Shown piece after piece: positions 20,874-32,479 of a stretch of DNA of 64,000 bases (positions are counted from its first letter, which is position 1; each line of letters opens with the position of its first letter). The notes beneath the pieces were generated by a model that had not been told where the DNA came from, did no database searches, and saw nothing but the letters and a program-made list of their open reading frames with translations. The translations under genes and the position numbers were made by a program. Location: contig OZ018413.1 in NCBI GenBank assembly GCA_963969595.1, forward strand, positions 16,915,711-16,979,710, written 5' to 3'. This DNA is from Neckera pumila. Its lineage: Eukaryota > Streptophyta > Bryopsida > Hypnales > Neckeraceae.

Positions 20874-23504
20874 ATGGTGTCTGATGCAAGCAAGAAGAAG
20901 GCCGCTTCCAAGAAGCTGGCCGCCGCGGAGAAGCGCGGATCCAAGGCAGCTGCAGTGGTTGCACAAACGAAGCTGAAAGATGTGACCAATGGAACCGCTG
21001 CTGATAGTTTGGCGGACGAATTAGCTGCCGCCAACATCACAGATCGAACTTGTACGGGTGTCTTAGCATCGCATGCACAGTCAAGGGATATTCACGTAAG
21101 TTTTGGGGTTGATGTTAAAAGATACGTGTTTGACTAAAATTTGCTCTGTTGCTTGAATCATGGGGATCGCCTGGTTTAGGAGTCGTGTCGGGGTCATTTG
21201 TGTTAGGCAGGTCGTATACCTGTTGGTACGATGACAAGTGTTGTGGACAGGCTCAATAGTGTACATCATTAAAATTTGGTAGCTTTTCCTGGCGTGTATG
21301 TTCTAAAAGAGTTTGGACTTTAAGTTTTGATTGAAGAAATGTTTTTGGTTTGTGCAGATTGAATCTCTATCTGTGACATTTCATGGCCACGAGCTGGTAG
21401 CAGACTCTACACTCGAACTGAATTATGGAAGGTACGGGATGATTGTAATTTTTCTAGTTTCCGTTTTTTGATGATTGGCAATACTTATCTCACAATTAAC
21501 TCCATTTAATTACATCTTCGTTTTGAGTTGATGGAGTTGTTTTCCAACTCCCATACGGATGATTACTTTTCTGTGAGTGAATCTCAGGATTAGTGCAATA
21601 TATGATTTTTGCGTTTAATATGAGCCAACTGCTTATGAAAGCATGGTTGACTCTATTTAAGCTTTTGTGACAATCGAGGTAGGGAAGAGTAGACATGTGT
21701 GGAATTGGTGAAGTGAATGCAGTAGTTGGGATATGGCAACTTATTCTCATTTTTCTCTTGGCAGGCGATATGGTCTGCTTGGTCTCAACGGATGTGGAAA
21801 GTCGACGTTGCTTACTTCGATTGGACTTCGAGAAGTACCAATTCCAGAACATATGGATATTTACCACTTGACTAGAGAGATTGATGCCACCGACATGACA
21901 TCTCTTGAGGCAGTCATGAACGTAGATGAGGAGAGGTTGGTTCTGGAAAAAGAGGCGGAGAAGCTTGCCCAGCAAGTGAGTGCGAAATCAGCTGCCTATT
22001 TTTCGATCATTTAATATTCTGTTTTCTCGTTTCGCCCTTTAGGTTTTAGGCTTGTATGTTTGGCGATTTTTTACTTAATTTTATCTCTACAGGATGACGG
22101 TGGTGGTGAGCCTTTGGAGCGCATTTATGAGAGGTTGGAGGCGATGGACTCAGCAACTGCAGAGATGCGAGCAGCTCAAATTTTGCATGGTTTAGGTTTT
22201 ACGAAGAAAATGCAAAATAAGAAGACGCGCGACTTCTCAGGAGGGTGGAGGATGAGGATAGCTTTGGCACGTGCATTGTTTATGAATCCAACTATTCTTT
22301 TACTGGATGAACCTACAAATCATCTCGGTGCGTTGTTCTAGTCAAAGTTGACATCGGTTATTGTTGGGTGACTTGCTGTACAGATAGTGGTAATTGAAAA
22401 TTTCAGCTCACAAGTTTTCATATGCTGAGTGTCTATACGTTGATTTTTGCAGATTTGGAGGCCTGTGTGTGGCTGGAGGAGACACTGAAGAAATTTGAGC
22501 GGATCTTGGTGGTTGTATCTCACTCTCAAGATTTTCTGAATGGTGTTTGCACGAACATAATTCACATGCAGAACAAGCAACTCAAGTTTTACACAGGAAA
22601 TTACGATCAATTTTGCCAAACGCGGGCAGATCTGGAAGAGAATCAAATGAAGCAATACCGGTGGGAGCAGGAGCAGATTTCGGCAATGAAAGAATACATC
22701 GCTAGATTCGGTCACGGATCTGCAAAGCTTGCCCGGCAAGCTCAAAGTAAAGAGAAAACCCTGGCGAAGATGGAAAGGGGTGGACTTGCGGAGAAGGTTG
22801 TGAGGGACAAGACCCTGACTTTTAGGTTCACGGATGTTGGAAAACTGCCACCACCTGTGCTCCAGTTTGTTGACATGAGGTTCGGCTACACACCTGAGCA
22901 GTTGATCTATGAGAAGGTTGATTTCGGCGTTGACCTCGATTCTCGGATTGCCCTGGTGGGACCCAATGGAGCTGGAAAGAGTACGCTTCTGAAGTTGATG
23001 ACCGGTGAGTTAGAGCCTCTGGACGGCATGGTTCGTCGACACAATCATCTTCGCATTGCTCAATATCACCAGCATCTCGCAGAAACTCTGATCCTGGACG
23101 TGTCAGCGCTTCAGTACATGATGAATGAGTACCCTGGCTTGGAGGAGGAGAAAATGCGATCCGCGATTGGGCGCTTTGGACTCACGGGGAAGGCCCAGGT
23201 CATGCCGATGGGCAATCTTTCTGATGGGCAGAAAAGTCGTGTTATTTTTGCTTGGTTGGCTTGGAGGCTTCCCCATTTGCTTCTCTTGGATGAGCCAACC
23301 AATCATTTGGATATCGAAACCATTGATTCGCTTGCTGAGGCTTTGAATGAGTGGGACGGTGGGCTTGTTCTTGTGAGTCACGATTTTAGACTCATCAACC
23401 AGGTCGCTAAAGAGATTTGGGTGTGTGAGAAGAAGACCATCACCAGGTGGAACGGTGATATCATGGACTTCAAGAAACATCTGAAGAAGACCGCGGGATT
23501 GTAA
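20874..23504 (+). CDS. ABCF1: ABCF-family ATPase, ABCF1/GCN20-like
   Basis: Five coding exons are predicted: 20874-21095, 21358-21431, 21765-21975, 22093-22327 and 22453-23504. All have GT-AG junctions and continuous phase, giving 597 aa. It is a soluble protein with two ABC ATPase domains and no membrane domain. Domain 1 has Walker A GLNGCGKS (105-112), signature FSGGW (217-221) and Walker B LLLDEPTN (about 238-245). A charged inter-domain arm includes [14 protein letters not shown]. Domain 2 has Walker A GPNGAGKS (417-424), signature LSDGQ (503-507) and Walker B LLLDEPTN (about 524-531). The N-terminus is Lys/Ala-rich and lacks a targeting signal. Yeast GCN20 and plant ABCF proteins act with ribosomes and the GCN1/GCN2 amino-acid-starvation response, so a cytosolic translation-control role is inferred. 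The ATG is the first in the exon following the leader-intron acceptor. All catalytic motifs are intact. Confidence 0.95.
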
Positions 23505-25281
23505 GTTACTTCCAAAGTTGAGCTGTGCACAGGGTGCTTCTGGCGTCCTCAAAATTTAGATAGTTACTGCTATTACTTATGAAGAAGCCATTTAGAGATA
23601 TTGGGGGTAGATGCGAGCCTTCAAGTGCGATCTTATCCTCATCCATGGGTAGGAAGACAAAACATTTTTTCTCCATTAGCAGCTTCAAACTTCAGCAACA
23701 ATCGCTGTGTGTTAACTCCTGGGTATACACCATCGACGTGTATCATTCACGCGAGTGACACTGTCGAAGCTAAGAGCGGAGTATCAGTTTTTATTGACCG
23801 AGGGACCTGCAGTACATGCCGGTTATTGGTGAGTGAAATTCTAGACATTTCTTCCAAGTGGCTTGCAAGATTGGGCAGCCACGATGCAAAATTATTGGGG
23901 AGCATGTTGATGCCGACAGCTTAGTTTATTCATGGCTAAATAGGTTCTAAATATAATGACTGATGGGCTCCGTTTTGCCCAGATACGTCTCTTTTAGAAG
24001 TTATTCTGCCTGCAGAGATATTAATCGCGAAGAGTCCTGGATGCATTCCCAGAATAAGGCTCTCATTTTTGTAATTTTGTTTTAGTACGATCGTCTCAAT
24101 TTATGATATTGACTGGTTATTTTCTAGTCCTACGTGTATCATTTGCCTCCCAACTTTTGTTCCATCTTTTGTTCCATTTTTTGTTCTTTCAAACATAGTG
24201 CAAAATAGCATCGATTGCTGGTACTTATACTAAATAGTTTTGAGATGTTTGGATTGAAGCACTTGCCAAGGAAAAATTTGGGACACTCAGATTGTATCCA
24301 GCGTTTTGCAATACAGTACTGTACAAGGCTATTTCCGTGACCAAAAATGACATGTCAGATTTTGGAGGTTACAACAACACGTCTGGGTTGTGTCTTTTGG
24401 ATGATTTTGGGAAGGCATGTTTCCATCAAATTTTTTGGGGAGGATTTTGTTGAGCTGGTTTTCAGTGAATGTTGTTGGATAGTCCTTCCTACTGATATTT
24501 TTTTGACTTTCCTACACAAGAAAATGCCGAATCTATGGGTCACTATTTATTTTGTGATTGTTGTTCCTTTTTTTCATTTGAATTTTAGTTGTAAGATAGC
24601 GGCTGGCGCTTGCTATGCTACTCGTTCATCATTATAATTTTTATGTATTAGATAAAATGCAGAACAAAAATTTCAATAAATCTTCAAATAAAAATTACAA
24701 AAATCTTTGTATAATTTTGTTTATAAGTAAGCATATATTGAAATGTACAATAGAAATTTATTGAATGATGAATGAAATATATGCAATGGTGAATATTGTA
24801 AAAGATACACATTTATTGTAATGCGTTCAAATGTTGACTCAATTGGTACAAACAATGGCAATCCCAAAACTTGGTGAATTGAAAAGAAAAACTTGTAAAT
24901 TTCGAAAACTGCATGAACAACTTAATTGTTGTGAAATCCAAAATCGCTTCAATTGAATAAATTTCTCAAATCATTGCAAACTACTACTCTGTTTTTGTAA
25001 TATAACATTGTGTGAAAATATTATTTTTATGTATGCATGATTGAAAACATTTTTACAAAAATACTAAAATTAATTATTTCAAAGACTTATTGAAATCATT
25101 ATCATGCATTCTATTCAAATATATCAAAGTTTTACTAATATGTGATACAATGAATGCATAGCATAGCAATCATGAGCCCCTATTATTAATGGTAGCATTT
25201 GTGATATTATAGAGGGAGTTATGATTTTAGTAGTATGATAGACCTTTTATGAATTTGAATCCAATTACACTAATTTGTCCT
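23505..25281. other. ABCF1 3' region and AT-rich spacer
   Basis: The first few hundred bases have transcribed-like composition and probably include the 3' UTR; no unambiguous AATAAA was found near the expected end. From about 24640 the sequence is strongly AT-rich and without open frames of interest. No gene is supported. Confidence 0.45.
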
Positions 25282-26537
25282 GTAGGATGTTAAATTGTGC
25301 ACACAAAATGGGCCCCACGTTGTCAGAACAACGGGGATCTCCAATCGAGATCGCGGGTCCCAGGGCACAATTGCAGAACAACGGGATCACTGGTCAAGAT
25401 CGCAGGTCCTAGGGTACAGTTGCAAGACCACGCCTCTGATGGAACTACAAAACCGCGCCTCCCTTGGAAATGCAAGACCGTAGTAAAAATTCATTGTTTT
25501 GCAAGGTCCTTCACAGAATGGACATGATGGCGGTTTTAGGGTTTAGGGCAGCAGATTAGGGTTTAGGTGTTTTTTTGACGTCTTACATGGCTAAGTCTTA
25601 CTACATATCCCATATGGATTGCATTACCCCCTACCCCCTCATATATATAAAGAATTTGTCTTCTTAATTCTAAATGCAAATCATAAATGGTTTTTGAAGA
25701 AAAAAGAGAAGACTTTAAAATGTTGATTTAACGTCCTGTAGAGATTAGAAGGACAACATCCAAACAACTTTTTCAAATTCTATAAAGACAAACATTTGTG
25801 GCACAATTGAGACAACGTTTTTCAAAGTTCTTGTAGGATGTACAAGCAGCACAACCCTCCTAAACAAAAAAAATTAATAACTTCAAAATAGTTTAAGTGT
25901 TTATTTTGTGCAAGACCCGCAGAACAATGAAATTGCCCTAAAGAATAGGATTAGGAGACGGATGTGGGTGGAACTTTATACTTCTTACAAGAACTTTGAA
26001 AAATGTTGTTTTAGTAGAATTTGAAAAAGTTCTGTGGACATTTGTCCTACTGATTTGTTCAGGACATTAAATTACCATTTTAAAGTCTTCTCATTTTTCT
26101 TCAAAAACCATTTATGATTTGCATTTAGAATTAAGAAGACAAATTCTTTATATACATGAGGGGGTAGGGGGTAATGCAATCCATATGGAATATGTAGTAA
26201 GACTCAACCACGCAAGACGTCAGAAAAAACACCTAAACCCTAATCCACCACCCTAAATCCTAAAACCGCCGCCTAAAGCCCTAAAGCCGCCGTCATATCC
26301 ATTTTGTGAAGGACCCCACAAAACAATGAATTTTTACTACGGTCTTGCATTTCCAAAGGAGGTGCAGTTCTGTAGTTCTGTCAAAGGCATGGTCCTGCAA
26401 CTGTGCCTTGGGACCCGCAATCTTGACCAGCGATCCCGTCGTTCTGCAACTGTGCCCCGGGATCCGCGATCTCGACTAGCGATCTCGCTGTTCTGACAAC
26501 ATGGGACCCATTTTGTGTGCATGATTTAACATCCTGC
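25282..26537. mobile_element. Long-TIR (foldback) element with 9-bp target duplication, Mutator-like
   Basis: Two inverted arms of roughly 560 bp (25282 to about 25845, and about 25975 to 26537) surround a short loop of about 130 bp. The outer ends are GTAGGATGTTAAAT and, on the other strand, GCAGGATGTTAAAT. ATTTGTCCT is duplicated perfectly at 25273-25281 and 26538-26546. A 9-bp duplication with very long inverted repeats is typical of Mutator-like elements. The arms contain repeated GATCGCGGGTCCC-like words and TTTAGGG-type repeats. No transposase frame is present, so it is non-autonomous. Confidence 0.85.
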
Positions 26538-26546
26538 ATTTGTCCT

Positions 26547-26947
26547 AATGGTGTGACATTAATTTACCAAAGTCACACTATTTGAATTAGTGCAAGTTGA
26601 AATAATACCATTTTGTACTAATTTATACAAAGATAAAATTTTGTGGTGATTGCTAATTTCCCTCCTTCCCTATTATGCCAAACTATTGTATTGAAATGAA
26701 GCTTACCAAGTTGAGGTAGTTTCTATTCCAATTTAAAAATTTCTAAAATTTCTAAAATTAAATATTTTATTGTAATTTGAACTTTTGGGACAATAACCAA
26801 AGTGTTGACTTTCTAGTTTTAGAATGACATCGTAAATATTTTGCACTATGATGTCGTACGCTATGTCGTACACCCATGGAGAAATTTTCATTTTTTTATA
26901 CATATTTTGTATTTGATATGAATTTTGTTATTTTTTTTGAGTTGACA
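26547..26947. other. AT-rich spacer
   Basis: Nothing recognisable between the long-TIR element and the next TTAA element. Confidence 0.5.
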
Positions 26948-27018
26948 TTAACCCCTAAGTGCTCAAGCGACCATTTTAAGGTTGCTGCCCAACTTCGAGC
27001 AAAATTTTCGGGCAAAAT

Positions 27019-27050
<32 letters not shown>

Positions 27051-27494
27051 CTTGCAAAAGATTGGGTTGTCTATCAATGTTTATACTCAAAACTCAGATC
27101 ACTACGGTCAAACAAAAACTATAAGAGAAATAGCACAAAGTGTCTAGATTTGCCTAATGTTGAAAAATTTACTATATGGAGAAAGTATTGGTGTTCTCAT
27201 TACTAGATCTCATGCATTTTTTCACAAATCAATAGCAACCACAATTTTGACCAATCAAAAAAAAATTCAAACGCTAAAAATAGAAATTGTATTTTTGGTG
27301 AGTTTTTGAAGTTATATCTTCAAAATTCATTTAAGAAAAATCTAATTTTTTTTTTATAATTTTGACCATACGGATGCTTTCCACTTTTTGTGCTTCACAC
27401 TATCTTCTTTGATGCAAACTTCAAAAAGTTTTAGAACTTATATTTTGTAAGACATTTGTATTTTGTCCAAACCCCTTGGGCTTTTAGGGGTGAA
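26948..27494 (+). mobile_element. piggyBac-like non-autonomous element with poly-T tract
   Basis: The left end is TTAACCCCTAAGTGCTCAAG at 26948. The right end CTTGGGCTTTTAGGGGTGAA at 27494 carries a decayed TTAA (TGAA). The left subterminal block (GCGACCATTTTAAGGTTGCTGCCC) matches the short element at 38229-38432, marking a subfamily. About 30 consecutive T lie at 27022-27050; that length is likely unstable. Non-coding. Confidence 0.7.
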
Positions 27495-27799
27495 GATGTC
27501 ATCATGATTCTAACATGTACAATGATTGTACACATCTATTTGTATGCGGAAGATTATAAGATGCATAGTTTAATATGTTAATGTGTATGTTTACTATTCA
27601 TTCTTACTTATTTGTTGCGTGTTGCTTTCTCTCCTTGTTTTGTTGTAATGAGGCCTTTATCACTAATGCAGAGTGTTCTGTTATTTAATTCTTAAGTCAA
27701 TGAAGGGAATTGTATACCACTCAAAATTGAGATCAATTCATGGATAAAATTGATGCCTGGGAGAAATAGAGGTCATGCCAAGAATCCAAAGAAGCACAG

Positions 27800-28095
27800 C
27801 ATTACAAAAAATATGAGGCCTCAACAAGGTCGCTAAGCCTGGATCCCCCGTGGTGATATTATGGAAAAAAGAAAAAGAAAAGAAAATTGAAAACCGAAAA
27901 TGTGACGTGGTCACATTTTGACCATGTCATTGCTGACAGCGCCACGTCAGTGCCACATCATTTTTTAAAAATTTTCAAAAAATTTTCAAAAAAAAAACTT
28001 TAAAAAAAACAAAAAAAAAACCTCCATAATTGCACCCTGTGGGGCCTGAAAATCAGCACACGCAACCTTGTTGAGGCCTCATATTTTTTGTAATG
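27800..28095. mobile_element. 296-bp MITE with 31-bp perfect terminal inverted repeats
   Basis: The left end begins CATTACAAAAAATATGAGGC and continues TCAACAAGGT; the right end is the exact complement for 31 bases. The outermost flanks are CAG and TAG, one mismatch short of a 3-bp duplication. The interior contains GTGACGTGG...CCACGTCA-type words and A/T runs. The perfect ends suggest recent activity compared with its neighbours. It abuts (or overlaps by two bases) the left LTR of the next retroelement. Confidence 0.75.
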
Positions 28096-28941
28096 TAGGC
28101 AAAGTGTGAATAGGTTTTTAATTAATTGTTTGAATGGATTAAAACACCTATTGGAAAATAAGCTCAAACTCTAGGAGGTAGAATATTTCTAATTGGAATT
28201 CTAAATGACCTATTAATGCTCAATTGTAAGATATTAAATTCAGCCTATTCATCCTATTGTATCAATTTATTTTAGTTTTAGTAAAATTTATCCATAATTC
28301 AATCATTCAAAGTCTTCCAATACTAATTAAATACACTCCTTGAATTTATCCCGAATTTCCAATTGATTTCTTTTAAATTTGCAACTTTGATTCTTCCATC
28401 ATTTTTATTCTCAAAATTTTCTTTATATGTTCTTTATATATCAAAACTTACACTTCTTGTTGTTTTACTCATTACAATTCTTTTTATTCTTTAATTCTTC
28501 TATTATTAAATCCAATTGATAACATACACAGTTTCAAGTTCCATACACATCTATACACACACATTTCTAATCAAACACACAAGTACCCAAACACTCACAA
28601 TTGCAAATCCTTCGCTTTCTATTAAATTGACACAAAGTTACAAAAACACAATTGCTTTACTTCTAGCAATTAGAAGGAGCGCCTACTTCACCGAGGACAA
28701 CTAAACTCCAAACGGTAACATCCCAGCCTAAATAGCTAGCCACTTGACAACCATCAGAATCTCAACAAATAACTACCAATTGGTCATTAAAACCCATTTA
28801 CATCTCACCAATGTACAGAATCAATTCCAATTAGAAACTAACAATAGTAATGATCTACAACTACTCTACCAATTGGTAAATAATACTATATAACTACAAA
28901 AAGAACCAATCACCTAAACCAAATTTAAAATGCCGACTACA
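28094..28941 (-). repeat. Long terminal repeat (3' LTR of a minus-strand retroelement)
   Basis: It starts TGTAGG and ends GACTACA, like the partner LTR at 30997-32217 (TGTAGA...GACTACA). Matching blocks appear in the same order: the CTCTAGGAGGTAGAA block, the CACA-rich tract, and AGAAGGAGCGCCTACTTCAC against GGAAGGAGTGCCTGCTTCAC. On its inner side, 28942-28955 is pyrimidine-rich on the plus strand, i.e. a purine tract on the element's strand. The left boundary is uncertain because a MITE adjoins. The two LTRs differ greatly, so the element is old. Confidence 0.7.
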
Positions 28942-29374
28942 TAGCCCCCACCTCAGTTGTTTGCATCCCCGCAAACATCACTTCTTTGAACTGGTTCTAA
29001 TTGACTTCTTCACCTCAAACTTTATTGATTAGGCACTTTTTAAAGAAATAGCATATGGAATTAAGAGAAGACCACAGCCTTCTGTCTACTGCAATGGTAT
29101 TTGATAAACAAGGCGTGATGCACCATGTTGCCTTTCTTCCCAATTGGCCTTAGCACACTTGAGTGATAATATCCTCCAGTTGGTATATTTTGTTATTTTA
29201 ATTGAATTTTAAAATTGATTGTGAATTTTAATGAGTTATTTTCTTTTTGGCTCCAAGCGACAAAATAATCTGAATGAATAAATTTTAGCAACAATTGACA
29301 AGGTAATCAATTTCAAAATCTTTGATTTATTATTTATTTATTTTAAGAATTTTTTTTAGTAAATAAAATAATTT

Positions 29375-30082
29375 CTAAACCCATCTTCTAGGATCCCATA
29401 CCCTCAGACTTTTATAGAAAATTAAGATAAACAATTCATAATGAACAAAATTCTGATAAATAATATATTGGTAGAAGTCCATATTAACAATGTAAAAATC
29501 CCTTAAATTATTAAATAATAACTCTTCATCAACACATTTTAGATTTGTATAATTGATTTTGAAATAAAATACATGTAGATTTAATCTTATAAATTCATGT
29601 TTTCCACTTGCCACATCAAACTTTCTATTTAAATTCAATAGAGCACTTGAATTTATTTTATTCATATTAGAACTTTCTTGATCATGAGATAATCGATTTA
29701 TAATATTTTTATTTTGTTTTCTTCTTCTATCTTCCAATTGGTTATATTTTTGAACTAACACTCTTTGCAAAACATTGTCCTCTTTGAAAATGTTATTTTC
29801 TATAATTAATTGATTCTTTTCATTCAAAACATCAATAACTTTTTGATTCAACATTATAATTTGCAAAGAGGATGCATCCAGTTGTTTTTGATTGGAAGCT
29901 TTCTCCAAGGTTAATGTATTCATTACATCTTTAACTTGCAATTTAGTATTTTCATGAAGTTGTTGTAATTCATTTATTTGAAGCTTTAGAAATTCTCTAG
30001 ATAGTTTAAACTTTTTATTTTCCTCTTCAGTTTTAGCTAACAATTTACCAATTTTATCATTTTCATTTTTAAAGTTTATCAA
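29375..30082 (-). pseudogene. Coiled-coil protein, C-terminal part (retroelement internal ORF)
   Basis: The frame continues the coiled coil of the upstream frame at 30224-30787 after two frame changes; the 140 bases between them also translate as coiled coil (ending ADLLKQIDKL) in a third frame. The first 130 or so residues are rich in Lys, Glu, Asn and Leu with heptad-like spacing. The last 70 are aromatic and hydrophobic, ending DPRRWV. The first codon of the open frame is not ATG, supporting the view that this is the downstream part of one longer protein of about 470 residues. No enzymatic motif is visible. Confidence 0.5.
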
Positions 30083-30223
30083 TTTGTTTTAATAAATCAG
30101 CTTCTTTCATTTGCCAATTCAATATCTTTTCTCTAAATTGATTTTCTTTGATTACCATGGCTTTATTAAATTCTTCTTGCATGTCTCTAACTTTCTTTGC
30201 TATATCAATTATATTATGAAATT

Positions 30224-30787
30224 TCAATTTTTTAATTCACCAATCAAATCCTCATTATCTTTTGATTGCTTTTTGATTTGAATATCCAATTTTTCATTTT
30301 CTTTTGATTTCATGGATAATAAATTTTCAAGAAATTTAGAAGATGATTGAAATTTCTTTTCTTTATTTGCAAAACTTTCTAATTGATCTTCCATCTCCTT
30401 CATCTTTTCCATATTCAATTTATTATGCAACTTGTGTTTTGATTCTTCCAACACCATATCTTCATAGAATTTCTTCCAAACTTCTCCATCATATTTTGCT
30501 TCTCTTTTTTCAATTTCTTTATTTCTAATAATCTTTGAATATTCTAGATTCAATTCTCTTAATTTAAATATATCTTCGTTTTTGTCTTGCAAATCCATTT
30601 GCATTCTAGCTATGATATTATATTTTAGGTTCTCATTTTCACCCCATAGATTTTCAATTTCTTGTTCAAGATTTTCAATTTCTTGTTCAAGATTTTCAAT
30701 TTTATAGTCATAATTATTGCATACATATTCATACTTTTCTCTTCCCATTGTATTGCTTGGAAATGATTCTATATCAATTGGGCTCAA
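30224..30787 (-). CDS. Coiled-coil protein, N-terminal part (retroelement internal ORF)
   Basis: The ATG at 30787 lies about 190 bp downstream of the primer-binding-like site, the position where gag begins in LTR retroelements. The 187-residue product has a perfect repeat IENLEQEIENLEQEIENL early on, then a continuous Lys/Glu-rich coiled coil. It lacks a CCHC zinc knuckle or other known gag motif. A stop (30224-30226) is followed directly by coiled-coil coding in another frame, suggesting a frameshift in a longer gene. Its function could be structural, as for a gag protein, but that is inferred from position only. Confidence 0.5.
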   Translation of the reverse strand: MSPIDIESFPSNTMGREKYEYVCNNYDYKIENLEQEIENLEQEIENLWGENENLKYNIIARMQMDLQDKNEDIFKLRELNLEYSKIIRNKEIEKREAKYDGEVWKKFYEDMVLEESKHKLHNKLNMEKMKEMEDQLESFANKEKKFQSSSKFLENLLSMKSKENEKLDIQIKKQSKDNEDLIGELKN

Positions 30788-30973
30788 ATCAATTGAGACA
30801 CCAACAATACCGTGACCGTCTGCAAGCCCTTTTCTAATTTCCTCTCAAGCACTTATACTAGACTTAAGTTTTTCATCACCACACATAGCATTGTCTCACG
30901 CTAAAATTTAACACCATTCCAATTAATTGCTGAGTCTTATAGAGTTAAACTTTCCAATTAAAAATAAAATTTA

Positions 30974-30996
30974 CCTCCCCAGTATGGGCGCCAAAA
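30974..30996 (-). promoter_or_regulatory. Primer-binding-site-like sequence
   Basis: On the minus strand it reads TGGCGCCCATACTGGGGA three bases after the LTR end. It begins with TGG, complementary to the CCA end of tRNA, and has the GGCGCC...GGGGA pattern seen in many plant LTR elements. The matching tRNA was not identified. Confidence 0.6.
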
Positions 30997-32217
30997 TGTA
31001 GAAGGATTTTTATTTCTATTTCAAAATAAATTCCTAAGGTAGAGTTTGAATTCTAGGAAGTAAATTATCTTCAATCAGAATTCCTATAAAACCCAAAGGG
31101 TCCCAATTGCATGATTCTAAGTTTTATTAACCCTTTTCATCATATCAATAGTTCACGGTTTTAGAACCACTTATCAGTTTCCAATTGTTGGCGTCTTTAT
31201 TTTTCACTCCGGAAAGCTTGGTTTATTATCCAACAGAGCTTCCTTCTTTAGTGATTGCTTCTTCTCCTCCTTGCTGTACTTTGACTACAACTTCGATTGC
31301 TCTTCACCAATTCGACTTGTGCATTTGATTCCACCCCAATCAGTTTTACAGCAATACTTACATTTATCTCTTGGCACACTGAATTTACTCCCACTCATAT
31401 TCGTTATTTATTTTCCAATTGATATTTATTATTAATTATTTCACTTTGACAATCTCTCTCTTATTTATGTTATACTTAATCCCATCGGACTCATTCTCAC
31501 ATTTTACCTAATCACTGTTTTTATGTTTTCTTAAATTAAGCATTTAATTGTATCAAGCATTATTTTCAATTTAAGTTATATCTCTCAGTCTCTCCAGATT
31601 CTCCTGTTCAATCGTTCTTAATTTTTCCATTAGCCTCACACAGGCACTTAACACAATCGTAATTTACCACTGTTTGTATCACTCCAGTTTCACAACAAAA
31701 TTCCCTATCGGTAATTTTCCACACACACAGCACACAGACATCGCTCCCAATTGTTCGTAGATTCCATTACACACAAACACTCCAATCGGTTTCAATCACC
31801 AACTCTTCCACAATTTCTATTTAATTTCCTCAAACACACATCCAATCGTCAAACACACACACATCATAACACATACACAATTACACACACACAATTGTAA
31901 AACATCTCACTTGTATTAAAACAAAAGACAAAATACAAATCACTCACACAATTGTTTTACTCCCTACGCTTGGAAGGAGTGCCTGCTTCACTCGAAGGTC
32001 AACTAAAACTACCAATCGGAATTCATAGCCTAAGTACCCAGCCAAACCACCATAACTACCAATCGGTCCAACCCTTAAGATCACAATTCACCTGATTCCA
32101 TTCCCAATTGGTAACTTTTACTACTAACCAGTAACACTGATTTACCAATTGACAAAGTCTACAAGTTAATAGCCTAGTCAACCAATCGGCTAAAAAGTAA
32201 CATAAAACCTGACTACA
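30997..32217 (-). repeat. Long terminal repeat (5' LTR of a minus-strand retroelement)
   Basis: It runs from TGTAGAAGG to GACTACA, about 1.2 kb, some 370 bp longer than its partner. It is rich in CACA runs and in the palindrome-like motif CCAATTGG/CCAATCGG, which recurs many times in both LTRs. It should contain the element's promoter. Confidence 0.65.
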
Positions 32218-32479
32218 CAAAGCATGGACGGCAGTTAGAAGGAGAAAGTTCTGAAGTTTCAATTCAATGCAGGATTTCAATTGTTCTCATCTACATCGAG
32301 AGATAAAATCATTGCTAATATGGTATTTGCTTGCAATTGTATCTTTCAAAATCCTAATTATTTTGTCTTCAAATTTGAATCCTTACTCTTTCAATTAGGG
32401 TTGCACTTTCTAAGTCAAATGTTGCTAGCTCTGTACCCACATTGTTGGCACAAGTCTTCATTCACTTGCCCAACACAAC

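Larger units (their letters stand above)
28094..32217 (-). mobile_element. LTR retroelement with coiled-coil coding region, no pol seen
   Basis: Flanking repeats at 28094-28941 and 30997-32217 enclose about 2.05 kb. Next to the right (5') LTR, the minus strand reads TTT then TGGCGCCCATACTGGGGA (plus 30974-30996), beginning with TGG as expected of a tRNA primer-binding site. A purine tract borders the left (3') LTR. The internal region encodes only coiled-coil sequence in the gag position, broken by frameshifts; no protease, reverse transcriptase, RNase H or integrase motif was found. It therefore resembles a non-autonomous LTR element. No 5-bp target duplication is visible (outer flanks differ). 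Confidence 0.7.

Noticed and set aside
25535..25570. Telomere-like TTTAGGG repeats suggesting an internal telomere
   Set aside because: Only a few units, present in inverted copies in both arms of a transposon; explained by the element, not by a chromosome end or fusion.
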